Assembly: GCF_021134715.1 (NCBI RefSeq)
Contig: NC_060023.1
Span: forward strand, 1,550,001 to 1,614,000
From: Daphnia pulex
Lineage: Eukaryota; Arthropoda; Branchiopoda; Diplostraca; Daphniidae
Direction of reading: 5' to 3'
DNA length: 64,000 bases
The position numbers and the translations under genes were made by a program. Within the stretch, counting starts at the first letter, position 1. Each line of letters opens with the position of its first letter. The notes beneath the pieces are model-generated. The model had not been told where the DNA came from. It searched no databases and worked only from the letters and a program-made list of their open reading frames with translations. Below, in pieces: positions 52,931 to 64,000 of this stretch.

Positions 52931-55599
52931 CTTGTTGACCATATTGGTCCGTGTGTGTGGGAGAGTTTGGGGATGGCTAAATTCATCATAATCATCTTTT
53001 GTGTCGAATTGTTGCGCCTGCGCTCGCGTAGGAGTACACGGAGGAGATCGAGAGGTTGCGCCGGGACCTGCTAGCCGCCCGCGAGAAGAACGGCGTCTAC
53101 ATGGCGCAGGAGAATTATGAGCAAATCACTCGCGAGATTGAATTGCAGCGCAAGGAGATTGTCGAGAAGCTGGAACAGATCAAGGCCATGGAGGAGGAAC
53201 AGACTCGCAAGGAGGAATCCTGCCAGCAGCTCCAGGGACTCTATGACGAGCAGCAGACCGTCCTACACGTAAGTGTCAATCTCTTTCTTCCCCCGCACGT
53301 TTTTTTTTATTTAAATTTTAAAGCGAAATTGATTTTTGATTGACGGGGACTACTTTGCAGGCCACGGCGGAGGAGCTCAACAGCACCAAACACAATCTGT
53401 CGATGACTCGATCCAAGCTGAAGCAGACCAGACGCCAGCGTGACGAAAAGGGACACGTTGTCCTTCACCAGACTCGCACCGAGCAGCAACTGGGCATCCA
53501 AGCCCGTGAATTGCTCAAAGTCGCTGACGTCTCGACGGATCACGTAGACAAACTTCACTCGAAGCTGGATCGTAAACGGTAAACACCTCGAATGCTGCTC
53601 CAAATGCTGGAATTTCCATTTGATTCTCTAAAACATTTGAAACATTTTTTTTTTCGTGGGGTGAAACAGGTCGGTCGAGAAGGAGAATGAGCGGATCAAC
53701 CAAGAATTCCGTCAGAGTTTCGCCCAAAACGTGGGCCGCATGGAGGACAGCCTGGAGAATTTCGTCAAGGATCACACCAAATTCCTGGGCGATCTGTCTG
53801 GCAGTTATGGAACGATCATGGCCAAGCAGAGCCGCGATCTGAGCGTCTTGAGCGAATTGATGTCGTCGCTGGTCAAGTCGCAGTCGCAGTTCGCCGAGGG
53901 CCAGCGCAAGGCCGCCACCGACAGCACGCACAGCACTCAGGAATTCACGAAATCCTTCCTGGGCACGACGAGGACCCAAGTCAACGCCCAGGTGGCCAAT
54001 CAGAATCAGTTTCTCGTGGACAATTTCTTACCCAAGTTCCAGACGGTGGCCAAGGCCCTGCAGGAGCAAGGACAGGCGGTCCAGCAGCTCCAGCGCTCGA
54101 TGACGGAGGATCTCCAGCAGCAGGCGGATTTGGTGAACGTTCTGTTGACGGATCAAAAGGACGGCATGAACCGGTTGAGGCAGGTGGCCCAGCAGTGGGA
54201 CCAGCAGACGGAGTCGCATCTGCGCCGGATCAGCGAGCAGCAGACACTTTCCAGCCAGTCGCTGAGTGAATTCGACGCCGAGAGCAACAAGCAAATGCAG
54301 ATGATCATCAACCTGGTCAACTCTGTCCAGCAGACGCGCGAGAATTTCAAGAGCCGCATCAACGACACGAGCAGCGAAGTGTCTAACGCGGTCCAGATGG
54401 CGCAGCAGGAGCGCAGCAATTTCTACCACGTCGTCGAGACGACGGCCAACGACTTTGTCAACAAGGGCAAGGATCTCCGCAGCCAGTTGGAGACGGCCCG
54501 CTCGACTTTGCTGCAGACGGCGACGGCCTCGCTGGAGAAGGGCGTCGGCCGGATGCAGGACTCGTCCAAGACGTGCGCCGTCATCGAGGGCGACGTTTCC
54601 AGTCACGTGACGGCCTCGCAGGCCGCCTGGCAGGAGCTCTACAGCGCCCAGGAGACGGATTTGCGCAAACACTCTGATCACTTGAACGGGGCCCTGCTGA
54701 GCCACGCCCACTTGACGACCGAGTCGCTCCACTCGCTCCACGTTGCCGCCCAGACTCAGGAGGCTCTGCTGGAGGAGCAGCGAGCCGACATGGTGACGAC
54801 GGTCCGCGAGAGACGCGACGACTTGGAGGCCCACACCTCGTCGATGAGCGATTGGAGCTCGCTCCTCTCGACCGAGATCCGCCAGCGCAACAACGACGTG
54901 GTCAAATTCATCGTCGAAGATATGCGTCAAGATGTCGCCACAGGTCGGTTGATTTTCCACCAGGATCGTGTTTTTTCTTTTGTGTCTAATAAAATGTTGG
55001 GGTTTTAATTGGATCGAAAACATCTTTCCGCAGGACAAACGCCGCAGAGGAGAGAATTTGGATTCCCGAGATTCTTGGCTTCGACTTCTCCCCACGAGCG
55101 GATCATCGAGAGATTCCACGAGGAGCGGGGACCCTACAACACGGACGAGGAAGACGACGACGCTGCGGAATTCTCGCAGCTCAGCCGCCGTCACACGGTC
55201 AACGAGGCTAGCGGCAAAGCCACGACCTCTTCGACGGCCGTGATTCACCGCTCGGCGTCTATGAACGATTTGGCCAATCCTGACAAATCTGCAGGAGCGT
55301 CGTCGGCTTCTTCAGCCTCGGCGTCTTCCAGCCACGGTGGATCTTCTTCGCTGCCTCAACCGAATCACCGGGCCAGCACTGGTGGAGAGTCTCACGCAAA
55401 TCTGGGTTTTCATCGCGCTCTCTCCGTCGAAGGATCGCTCAACACCAGCGGCAAGGAAAACAAAGAAAATTTCGCCGTTCCCCAAGATCCCCTTCCGGTG
55501 GGTGCAGCATCGGGCGGAGGCAAGAAAATTCAACGACAGCAATCCGGACCACAGTCTGGCCGTAAAATCCTCAACTCTCAAAATACCAAAAGTTCTTAA
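47830..55599 (+). CDS. KIF11: Kinesin-5 (Eg5/KIF11) spindle motor
   Basis: A tetrameric plus-end motor that pushes spindle poles apart in mitosis. Ten exons, 47830-47897, 47972-48272, 48346-48503, 48581-48659, 48761-49068, 49188-49380, 53032-53268, 53361-53578, 53670-54943 and 55034-55599, give 1133 residues, slightly longer than human Eg5. The motor domain has the P-loop GQTGTGKT, switch I NAHSSRSH, switch II DLAGSE and the neck start KKALLK. A coiled coil follows ([20 protein letters not shown]). A BimC box lies near the C-terminus ([13 protein letters not shown]), the Cdk1-phosphorylated motif of the family. The tail after it is Ser/Gly-rich. The sixth intron, 3.65 kb, is far longer than the others and holds a candidate promoter and exon. 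All joins stay in frame. Confidence 0.97.
49381..50289 (+). other. First part of kinesin-5 intron 6
   Basis: Intronic DNA, partly G-rich near 49780-50090. No exon is supported here. Confidence 0.5.
50290..50314 (+). promoter_or_regulatory. Octamer and TATA promoter inside kinesin-5 intron
   Basis: ATGCAAAT at 50290-50297 is a perfect octamer site, and TATAAATA follows at 50307-50314. Such a pair is a good core promoter. It would begin a transcript near 50340 that reads toward the transmembrane exon at 51729. Confidence 0.5.
50315..51728 (+). other. Probable 5' UTR and intron DNA before the transmembrane exon
   Basis: GT-rich runs near 50345-50385, then T-rich and GA-rich DNA. If the intronic promoter is used, much of this would be 5' UTR. 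Open frames on the minus strand here look like chance. Confidence 0.4.
51729..51863 (+). CDS. Candidate transmembrane first exon inside kinesin-5 intron
   Basis: An ATG at 51729 opens 45 codons ending at a consensus donor (CGG then GTAAGT). The frame has a Gly-rich start ([10 protein letters not shown]) and a strong membrane span ([18 protein letters not shown]). It ends in phase 0, as does the kinesin-5 exon junction at 49380/53032. Spliced to 53032, it would give a membrane-anchored coiled coil without the motor. It could instead be the first exon of a nested gene whose later exons I cannot place. The GC-rich codon use is unlike the rest of the intron. Confidence 0.5.
51864..53031 (+). other. 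Last part of kinesin-5 intron 6, with GT microsatellite
   Basis: A GT dinucleotide run occupies about 52900-52927. CT-rich tracts flank it. No exon is supported. Confidence 0.6.
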
Positions 55600-58122
55600 A
55601 TTTAAAAAAATCCTACGAAAGAAAAACAAAGAAAAGGTACAGACGAACGACTTTGGCAAAGATGCGGTAGCAATTATTTGCCGCACAAACACGAAATAAT
55701 AATAATTCATTGATTTAATTTTACGAATAATTTTTTTATTATTTCAAGAAAAACTGCTAATGTTTAATTTGGAAAGAAAAGCCAATTCTGATAAATACCC
55801 TTACAAAAATACGAACAACTATTTCAAATTTTTTTACAATCTCTCTCTATTTTCTATCTGTCTCTGTCTATCTCACTCTTTTCTCGCATCTTTTGGTCAT
55901 CAACACTTTTTACAGGAATGTTTTTTGAGAGCCTCAAAATATTGTCTATTTGTGGTAGTTTTTAGAGATTCTTCCAATCTTTTTCCTTTTTTTTTTTTTT
56001 GGTCGCCCCCCTTTTTTCATTTTAATACCGAACGTGAGTTTTGTTTCCAAGAATACACGTCTTCATTAATAAAAATCCGGCGTGTCATTATTTTTTCTCG
56101 AAATTCATTTTTTTTTTTTTTTTTTTTTTGAAATTTTTATTTTTGTTTGCAACTGAGCCGCCGGTCGTTATTCACGTTGAAACTCCCTCGGGAATCTTGC
56201 GTTCTGTTCTTTATTTTTATTTATTTATTTATTTTTTTTTTAGATTGTTGCCTCTCTGGACTGTTTTTGGCATGATGACGTCATTAAAAGCAGACGGCGT
56301 CACACAGAGGGATCGTGCCGTGTACGTGTGGTGGCCAAAGACGACGCCCGCGTCCAGGGCCCATAAAGTTGCCACCGGATTTCTACAAAAGGAAAACCGG
56401 GGATGAAGCAGGAGCCAAGAGTCGTAAAATCTCGAGCTGACCCAGCTCATCTTTATTTTGATGACCGACGGAATTTTTCTTGTGCGATTTTCTTTTTTAA
56501 ATTTTGAAATCTAAATATTTACCAACAGGTTTTATGCGAATCTTTATTTTTAAAAATTCGATGTACGACGCACTTGGTGCGATTTTACGGTGATGAATCG
56601 CATCTGGGGAATATTTCTACAACAGGCGGTTAATTGGTGTGTCACTCCTGTTTCTGTTAACAACTTTTAATTTCGCAGAAAGAACTTTTGCTACATTTTT
56701 CTACTCCCCCCGCACTCCTACGGTTCGCCATGCCAAAAACATCACGGGAAAATTGGGTGTCCAGGAATGTGTTTCAGGAGAGTTGCAACAGTTTGGAGAT
56801 TTCGGTGTTGCTGCTGTGTGTGTGTGTTGTTTACCAGGGATTCGTTCAGCCGTTGAAGGATTGATGGATCCCTCTGCCAAATCGTTGCAGCTGGAACATT
56901 TGTATGGACATCCCCACACAACGCAGTAGATTGCGTGCGGACGTTTGACAGCTCGCCGTAACTCGTGTGTGCGAAGCGAAAACAAGTATTTCGAGATTAT
57001 TGTTGGAGCGGTGGGCAGTTGTTGGTCCGCGTGATTTAGCGTGAAGGCATGCGACGCCGTTGTTTTTGTTTGTATTTTTATTATTCGCCAGTTCCTTTTT
57101 ACCTGAACGCCATTTTTACATGCGCCGCCAGCGCCTTTTTAGAAAATGTGTTTTTCATTCATTTTCAATGTTGTTCGTAGATAACTGAAAAACAGATATT
57201 TCGTGGCTGTTGCGTTATTTATAACTGAATGGTGATTAATCGTTATTGAATTGAATTGAATTAGCTAATTAATTGTTTTAATTAGTTTCAGATTTCGCCA
57301 ATTGACAACGGTGTTGGTCGAATAATTTTCAAAACATTTTTGCTCACTGGCAGCATTTTGTCTGCTGCCAAAGGATTAGTCATGAAACAGAAGAAACAGT
57401 GTAATTTTACAATTTCGTCAGGTAATTGAAATATCGCCAAAGTTTTATATTGATGACCAAGTAACTTCCCAAAAATGTACTCAGTTTCAAAATGTTTAAT
57501 TTTGAATAATAGGTCAAGAACACGATGTTTGGGTTCGAGATTTATTCATCGCCGACTTCTCTTCATTTTGAATTCCACTTTTAAGGGTGAGTGTGAATTT
57601 ATGTTATTCTTTCTCTTTATGTATGTCTGAATGTTTTCTGTCAATGGCTTGTAAACTAAGTAAAAGTTTATAGCAGGTATTGGCTATCAAGAGGGAAAGC
57701 CTTGTGTTTTTCTTGCCTGTTTGACTTGCAAAATCAGTTGATATCGTAGCTTAAATTATAGGTAAATTTTATACTTGCTGTACAATCAGGTGTTGTTAGA
57801 TTTACGTTGCCAGGAAGATACACTTGGGCTATGAGTTTTTCTTACATTAGGGAAAGTGAATTAAGCGTGAATGATATTTTTAAAAACGGTTGAACAAGTC
57901 AGAAATTTTGCCAAAATTATTTATTTTAAAACTGTTAGGTAATGCATTAGATACACATGTGTAGTCATGAAATTTTCCCACACCTTTATAATTACCCAGT
58001 AAAGTAATATTTATTTCAAAGAAAAACTTGAAAAAATGAATAATTATTATCAATATAGATGAGTCCCAAACTGCAACCAGTGTCTCTATCGTCGTCCCGT
58101 CTATCTAATCATTTTCCACAAA
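55600..58122. other. Kinesin-5 3' UTR and intergenic DNA
   Basis: Long T runs near 55990 and 56110 and a GT-rich patch near 56816. Short open frames at 56041-56929 lack splice or family support. No gene was seen. Confidence 0.5.
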
Positions 58123-59664
58123 TTAGATTTTGGCCCTGATGTCGATAAAATCTTTCCTGGTGGCTGTTGAATCACAGTTAAAGCTTCCGTTAGTTTAAGC
58201 TTTCTCAAACGTTATTTCAGCTTAGACTTACCATCCAATTTCATATTAATGTCCACCATAGTGTTGCTCAGATCAGCACGGATCCGTTCGAGCTTTGTGT
58301 TGGTGTGGGACACATCCGAATTGACATCGTCGAGTTTAGTTTTGGTGTCGATCAATTCCTTCTTGGTAACTGCCATTTCGAACAGGGTTTTATTACTTTT
58401 TGTTTTTAAAACCCAACACAATTTGATAGTATGTAAGGCTCACCATCCAATTTTGAAGCTAAATCGGTCTTGGTGTTAATCAATTCGGTTTTCACGCCAT
58501 CCATTTTAGAGTTTGTGTTTGCTAATTCCATTTTGACGGCCTCCAGTCTAGTCTTGGTGTCGATGAGATCTTTCTTTGTCGCTGTGAAATCACATAGAAA
58601 TTTTCGTTAGATATGATTCCACATTAAAAAGACTTGCAAAGTTCGTTGTTAAAGTTTAACTCACCGTCCATTTTCGCTGATAATTCCGGTTTTGTATTAG
58701 CCATTTCCGTCATGACACTGTCAATTTTGGTGTTGGTATTCATCAAATCAATTTTCAGACCCTCGAGTCTGGTCTTGGTGTCAATCAAATCTTTCTTGGT
58801 TGCTACCGAATTCGAATATCCAAACGAAATTAATTTGAATGCATCATGTATTTACAGTGCTATTTAGAAGCTTACAGTCCATTTTTTCTTTGATGTCCGG
58901 CCTTGTGTTCATGAGCTCGGTTTTCATTCGATCGATTTTGATGTTGGTGTTGACCACTTCTGAATTGACGTTGTCCAGTCTGGACTTTGTGTCGATCAAA
59001 TCTTTCTTGGAAGCTGAAAAAAAAATCATTTTATTTTTTTACCGATTCATTTTTAAAAGGGTTAAAAATAAATTACCGTCCGCTTGCTTTGAAAAATCAG
59101 TTTTGAGGTTGGTTAAATCCCCTTTCATATCATCAAATTTAGCATTAGTGACAGTCTTCATGATGTTGATTTCGGTTTTGGTTGCCAAGCTTTGCATCGT
59201 TCGCTCAAATCGGCTCGAAGTAGACTCCAGTTGTGCCAAAAGGTCTACAAATCAAGTTTAATTCATTCGAATTTTCTCAACCGAGTAATAATAGTCAAAT
59301 AATATGCCACACCTTTCACCTTCCTCGCCAAAATCTCTGTAGTATCTTCGAGGGTTTCCATTCTTGAAGTGAGTCGTCTGAAATTCAAATTTTGTCCGAC
59401 GTTACTTACGATGATGCTCTCTGATTCTTGACTGGGCATGGACAGCCAATCGCTCCTCAATGAGTTCGCCCCTTGTCCAGTTGATCGGGGAGCGTAGTAA
59501 GGGAGCCTTGCATTGGGGTTGTAATAATACCATTTGGGCGCCAACTGAGCGGAGACGGCACAGGCCAAAACCAAAACTAAACTGAAAATCTAATAATAAC
59601 GAATAAAATCATTAAGAGAATTTCGACAAAATAATTTAAAGTGCCAACTTACTGAAATCTTCAT
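58123..59664 (-). CDS. Secreted coiled-coil protein of four 46-residue exon repeats
   Basis: Related to the 22.5-26.4 kb C1q gene but without a C1q domain. Eight exons on the minus strand, 59653-59664, 59313-59589, 59077-59244, 58876-59013, 58665-58802, 58444-58581, 58232-58369 and 58123-58163, give 349 residues. The first exon codes only MKIS. The second completes the signal peptide (IFSLVLVLACAVSAQ) and a Tyr/Pro/Asn-rich segment (WYYYNPNARLPYYAPRS). Four consecutive exons of exactly 138 bases follow. Each starts TKKDLIDTKTRLE or similar and ends near KxxLxxKLDG, so each is one 46-residue coiled-coil unit. The last exon is a truncated fifth unit (ATRKDFIDIRAKI and stop). All introns are phase 1 except the first. 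The function is unknown; it may partner the C1q proteins. Confidence 0.85.
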
Positions 59665-59732
59665 TACTGCTCAGGCTAGAGTTGCACTAGATTGCCAAGG
59701 TATAATGACGACAAACCAGAAGACGACAGCGG

Positions 59733-59740
59733 TTTTTATA
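59733..59740 (-). promoter_or_regulatory. TATA box of secreted coiled-coil gene
   Basis: TATAAAAA on the minus strand lies about 70 bases before the start codon at 59664, as in the C1q cluster genes. Confidence 0.65.
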
Positions 59741-62411
59741 AGAGCCAGGAAGTTTTAAACCGGTTTCCCACACTGTAAAAATCAAACGTATTTTAAGTCT
59801 GTTGTTTCTCCGAACTTTTCCAATCATATCGTGATGAATCTCTTTCGTTCGAATTCTTCAGTGCCCTCATTTGTTTGAACCAAGGTTAATCATAGCCAAT
59901 AATCTAATGATTGACATTCTTGAGTTTGGACGATGACTAGAGAGAGCATTGTCCTTTGATGACCGTCCAGCACGAGCTTGTATTTAAAAAAATTCAATCT
60001 GCCTGTTTTTCTTTGTCAAACCGTTATTTGTAATGCGTTTCCATTTCGTTCTTAGTGGAACCTATTTTTTCATTCAAGTGGCGAAGCTTGTGTGAAACGC
60101 CTAGTTGGCCCTTTTTTTCCATATCACGATAATAAACGCGTTCTATAAGGTTCGGATTTCAAGAACTGACTTTGATGGTTGGATGTTACAGCTGGTTTAT
60201 GGCAGGTTAACTCCTTAGATAGAAGCGTTTGGTTTGTTTGGTGGCGTTCAACTTTTCGCGACAAGTTTGGAGTTTCATATTCAATTTTATTTCTATTTTA
60301 TACGCTTTCTGGCCTGTCTTGTCCAATTAAGACGAGAACCTTTCGTGTTTACAACTTTGTTGTTTATTACACGTGTGTAACTTTTTAATCAGCTTCGCAG
60401 GTGTAATCGCGGGTAAACATTCGCCGAAACACTCTTGCGCAAACGACTTTTAGAATTCACCCAACGCTTTGGCTTTTCTGATTAAAATTTGGGTGTTGTT
60501 GTTTATTTTCTATTCACCAAAAAAAGTGGACTGGTCTCGACGAAACCCTGGACTTTTGTTGATGTTGTTCTAGCATAGATTTTTGTTTTGTGACAGCAAG
60601 AGGATCCAGTTATGCATTAGGCGAGATTGATGACAAGAGGCGGTTGCACCTGGGTTAGAAAGACGTAATGGACTACCTTGGCTTATTGGACTGGAAAGGA
60701 GGAGGTGGTTCTCAAGTTCAACCTAATCCCTCTTTGAAAACACAATTCTGTCCACCCGTTTCATAACCGGTCCGGAGTCTAAGTAGAGTGATTACAGGCT
60801 TTCTTTGTGCCCAATTAACCGCGACTCTTGCCGATCTCCGAAAGGGGCCGTCCTCGGGCGGAAAACCTGTCGTATCAAACCGATTCCGTCTTATTTTTGT
60901 TCGTCGTCGGGACTATAGCCGGAACGCAACGGAATGCGGCGGCCGTTTTATTGACAAATAAGCCGGTGAATCGACGGCGAGTGCCGTGCCTCTAGCGACA
61001 TGATTTTCTATTTTTTTATGCCATCGTCTTTGATAGCGCTATTCCTTTTTTTATAGTTTGGATTAACTTTGTCGCAATAACCTTGAGGTAATTCTATCTG
61101 GAAGAATTAGTTTAACTTTCTTCCTTGCTGGATAATGTGGGTAAAATTTGATTCCGTAAGTTCGTTTGGTTGTTTAAATTTGTGTTAAATTTAAAATATT
61201 GTTTCAATCACGTATTCTCGCATCCAGTAAAGATGCGTGAAGATTTGGCCCGAGGTTAACGCACTCTATTGACCATTGGTTTTTGGCCTTCAGTTACGTG
61301 ACCCACAACTTGTAACTGCCGTTCAAAAAAAAAAGGAATTACTTTGCTCATCAGACTTTATGAGAACCGGTTGCGTTATAGTTGGTCGCGTGAATTTTAC
61401 GGGCAGTTTTATTTACGACCCTTGCGCCAATTTACCGTTTCAAAGTGGAACGTCGTCTGATCGTTCTGCCAATTAAAAATTGTTTTCCTGATTTGTTTTA
61501 GCAGGCGAATCGAACTTTGTGATTCATCACCTTCCATTATCAAATGTCCATCAAGCGAAAATGTTTCATACTACCACTGATTGTTGTGTACCTTAGCCAA
61601 TTTTAGTACCGTTGTGAGTTTGAATTTGAAATCTTGTCAGCCCCCCGCTTTTAAAATATCCTTAATGATGACTAAAGCCGGTTGTAACTTGGCTTTTATC
61701 TGGCACAAGTTGTACAAGTGTAAGTGGTAAACATTTGAGTGTTTTGTGGATAAGGAACTGGCTACCGACTCCTAGCGCCTTAAAGACTAGCACCAAAAAA
61801 CCAAACAAGGATAAATGCTAAAAGACCACATATGTGCGGACTTTTTACATGGAAGGTGGCCGGTTGCCCTGTTCTTGTCTCTCCCAACGGTTGGAAACGT
61901 TTACCCATAAAAGTCTATTTCAGCTGGGCAGAAGGAATAAACTCGTTATTCACCCTCTGCCGATCACTCACCGTCACGCAACAGCTGGTTATCGGATAGC
62001 GTTAACTTCTCTCATCAATCGTGACCATCGACTGCTTTTGGGGGTTTGGGGCGATAATTATTTCCAGCTCTGTGTGTAGCATTTATTTAACCATCGTCGG
62101 ATAGCAATCTTTTGATCGACATCGATTCCCAACTTGGGGATGCGTTTGTTTCGAAAGAAAGCTTCCACATTCTGGTAGTTTACAAGCTACCGGCTCCAAT
62201 AATTCCTTGTTTTTTGTTTGTCTGGATTTATCTGATAAAAGTTCATGTCAATCTGAACCTGAGCAGCGAATTCACTTCCTTATTCGCTTATCAATTGAAA
62301 TAAATCTTGATTTGAAATTCAAGAGAAAATTCGGTTCAAAGTTATTTTAGAAACGTTACATTGTTTGATTGTATAATAATTTTGGGTTTAAATTCTTTCT
62401 CTTGTTTTCAG
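59741..62411. other. Intergenic, no gene seen
   Basis: Mixed AT-rich DNA with short open frames at 60179-60388, 61276-61476 and 61834-62079, none of which has a leader, family match or good splice context. It may be the upstream region or an intron of a gene beyond the window. Confidence 0.4.
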
Positions 62412-62514
62412 GAGATGACGTGTTCCAAATACAACAAGTTGTGGAGTCAATTGCCGTGAAGGGTATCGAAAGGAACAGCGTCCTACAACTCCATTCCAGT
62501 TTTTACTTCTGTCG
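62412..62514 (+). other. Candidate exon
   Basis: It is flanked by a good acceptor (TTGTTTTCAG) and a consensus donor (GTAAGT). One frame is open throughout and reads DDVFQIQQVVESIAVKGIER, but no neighbouring exon could be joined. It could be a coding exon or a 5' UTR exon of a gene that continues past the window. Confidence 0.3.
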
Positions 62515-64000
62515 GTAAGTTCATGGTTGGCCTACCCCATTCTGTTTTTGTTTTTATTTTGTCTGTCGTTGATTTTTTTTCATGTGGACGTGTGCCGGAA
62601 TTTTGTTTTTTTGAATTTGAATTTGACGCGAAGAACCGCTCAGCCTTTTGCCTTACGTAAGGAATTTTTGGCTTCCGATTACAGACGTTTCGTCCGAAAG
62701 TTTCTGTCATTAACCTGACAATGTCAGGGGTGCCTCTTGGCAGCCAGAAATTTTTCAATGGCTATTTTTTGTGATGATTATTTTGTAAGTTTTTTTTTCT
62801 GCGCATTATATAGACGGGTTTGGATGCGTGAGTCATGGAAACATTATGGGAGAAATGCAATTTCTATAAAGATTTGGGTGCGAAGCAGTTTTTCTCTATG
62901 TTGGCAATCCGCCCGCTTTTCTGTTTATTTGTGAGGGCGGGCCACGTACGACGTCAATCTGACCATTCATTGGGAACAGACCCATTGGATCTTTTTATTA
63001 AGAAAGAAAGAAACTACCTACCGGTAAGCTGTCCGTTTTTGGAAGCCCGTGGCCTATTGCCCATTTATTTTCAGACTTGGGTGTTGGTTGCCATTGCCCT
63101 GGTGTCCGTGTAGACTGCTCGGCATTCACTTTGGTCCAATGATTCCCTATCTTTTGGCAAGACATTTTGAAAATCAAGTTTGAAAATCAACTGTGGATAT
63201 ATTCTTTTAATATTACATCTTTGGGAAATCTTCGCGTTTTTAATGGGCCGTTCAGTTTCGTCTCGTTGCTTTTGGGGATTTGGTGGTAAGATTTGAAGGT
63301 GATGGCTGTGTTCCAGATGGTCACGAGACTCACGACTGAGGAACACGGTGTCAAATTGTGATTCCCGAACGGTTGAATATGAGAAAACTTTTTAAAAGTT
63401 TGTTTGCGTTTTGGGGATCTAGGCTTTAGGCTATTGAATGAGTTCAACATTTTGGTCTAACTATTTTTTTTATAGCCGTCATACTTTACCAAGTTTATTT
63501 TTCAAATTTGGGTCTAAAAATAATTTCAAGTAGAATTCAAACGAAGGACTGAATCTTCACTAATGTTTGAGAGAAAAAATATAATAAAAGGGTAGGGACT
63601 ATCGGCTTATTAAGCTCCAATAATACGGCTCAATTTGCCTCTATAGTAGCAGGAATTTTCTCATCTTCTTCTGTTTCTAGGAAGTGGATGATGGACGTTT
63701 ATTTCCATTGTATCCGATGTTGATGCGGTGCACTCACCTAACAGAAGAACAGGTTCTTTGGAAGTGCTCGACATTTTACAATGAACCGGGCGAATGATTG
63801 GCTTACCCATTTCTCTCCATTTGCTTTATCCGGTGATGGAGGATGTTGCCCCAGTGTCGAGTAGCATTTAAATTTCAATCATTTCAATGTGGTTTGCGAG
63901 CGTTTTGTACTGCAAAGCTGCGTTGATGAGTTCCCTATTTATTTCAACGTTAGACCCTCTCACGACAGTTACGTCTTTAAAAAAATGTGCCCAGTTCAAA
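62515..64000. other. End of window, no gene seen
   Basis: No supported coding exon or repeat. A second acceptor-like site lies near 63681 (TTTCTAG before GAAGTGGATG), but nothing could be joined to it. Confidence 0.4.

Noticed and set aside
54028-55248. Open frame of about 400 codons on the minus strand opposite kinesin-5
   Set aside because: It is a shadow of the GC-rich coiled-coil exon. The translation is Leu/Arg/Val-rich with no family match, and the plus frame is a certain gene.
56639-56929. A 96-codon frame downstream of kinesin-5
   Set aside because: No signal peptide, family, conserved motif or splice context. It is probably chance.

Overview
The window looks like nuclear DNA of a crustacean, most probably a water flea (Daphnia). 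It has short spliced genes with small GT-AG introns, arthropod-type housekeeping genes, and locally expanded secreted C1q/C-type-lectin genes with TATA boxes. No bacterial features, CRISPR arrays or canonical tRNA/rRNA genes were seen. All gene models were assembled by hand from splice sites and reading phase.

0-6.2 kb: a tandem pair of nearly identical five-exon genes for a ~255-residue secreted protein I do not recognise. Four long predicted helices with long first and last connecting loops suggest a four-helix cytokine-like fold. 6.5-9 kb: a complete NMNAT gene and a small secreted histidine-rich peptide gene. 9-14 kb: a graveyard of repeats and gene pieces: a tRNA-derived SINE, a short C1q relic, a truncated and frameshifted CAND1 copy, a Tyr/Thr-rich repeat fragment, and a fragment copied from the C1q gene at 22.5-26.4 kb. 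14.2-17.6 kb: the large subunit of CAF-1, followed by a second copy of its C-terminal segment. 17.9-19.4 kb: a tandem duplication carrying two more SINE copies.

20.3-31 kb: four minus-strand genes ending in a C1q domain. The first joins a C-type lectin domain to a coiled coil, a small cysteine module and C1q. The second has 23 exons, most of them coding exactly three or four heptads of coiled coil. The third is decayed and the fourth has an apparent frameshift. A related minus-strand gene at 58.1-59.7 kb has the same secreted start and a coiled coil built from four 138-nt exons, but no C1q head.

33.2-55.6 kb is a dense housekeeping block: ERGIC1, an SLK/LOK Ste20-family kinase, a Gln/Pro-rich single-span membrane protein, PDCD4, SUCLG1 (minus strand) and kinesin-5. 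SUCLG1 and kinesin-5 are divergent and probably share a promoter. The 3.65-kb kinesin-5 intron holds an octamer plus TATA promoter and a phase-compatible transmembrane exon, which could give a motorless membrane-anchored product or belong to a nested gene. 55.6-58.1 kb and 59.8-64 kb have no coding region I can support apart from one weak candidate exon.
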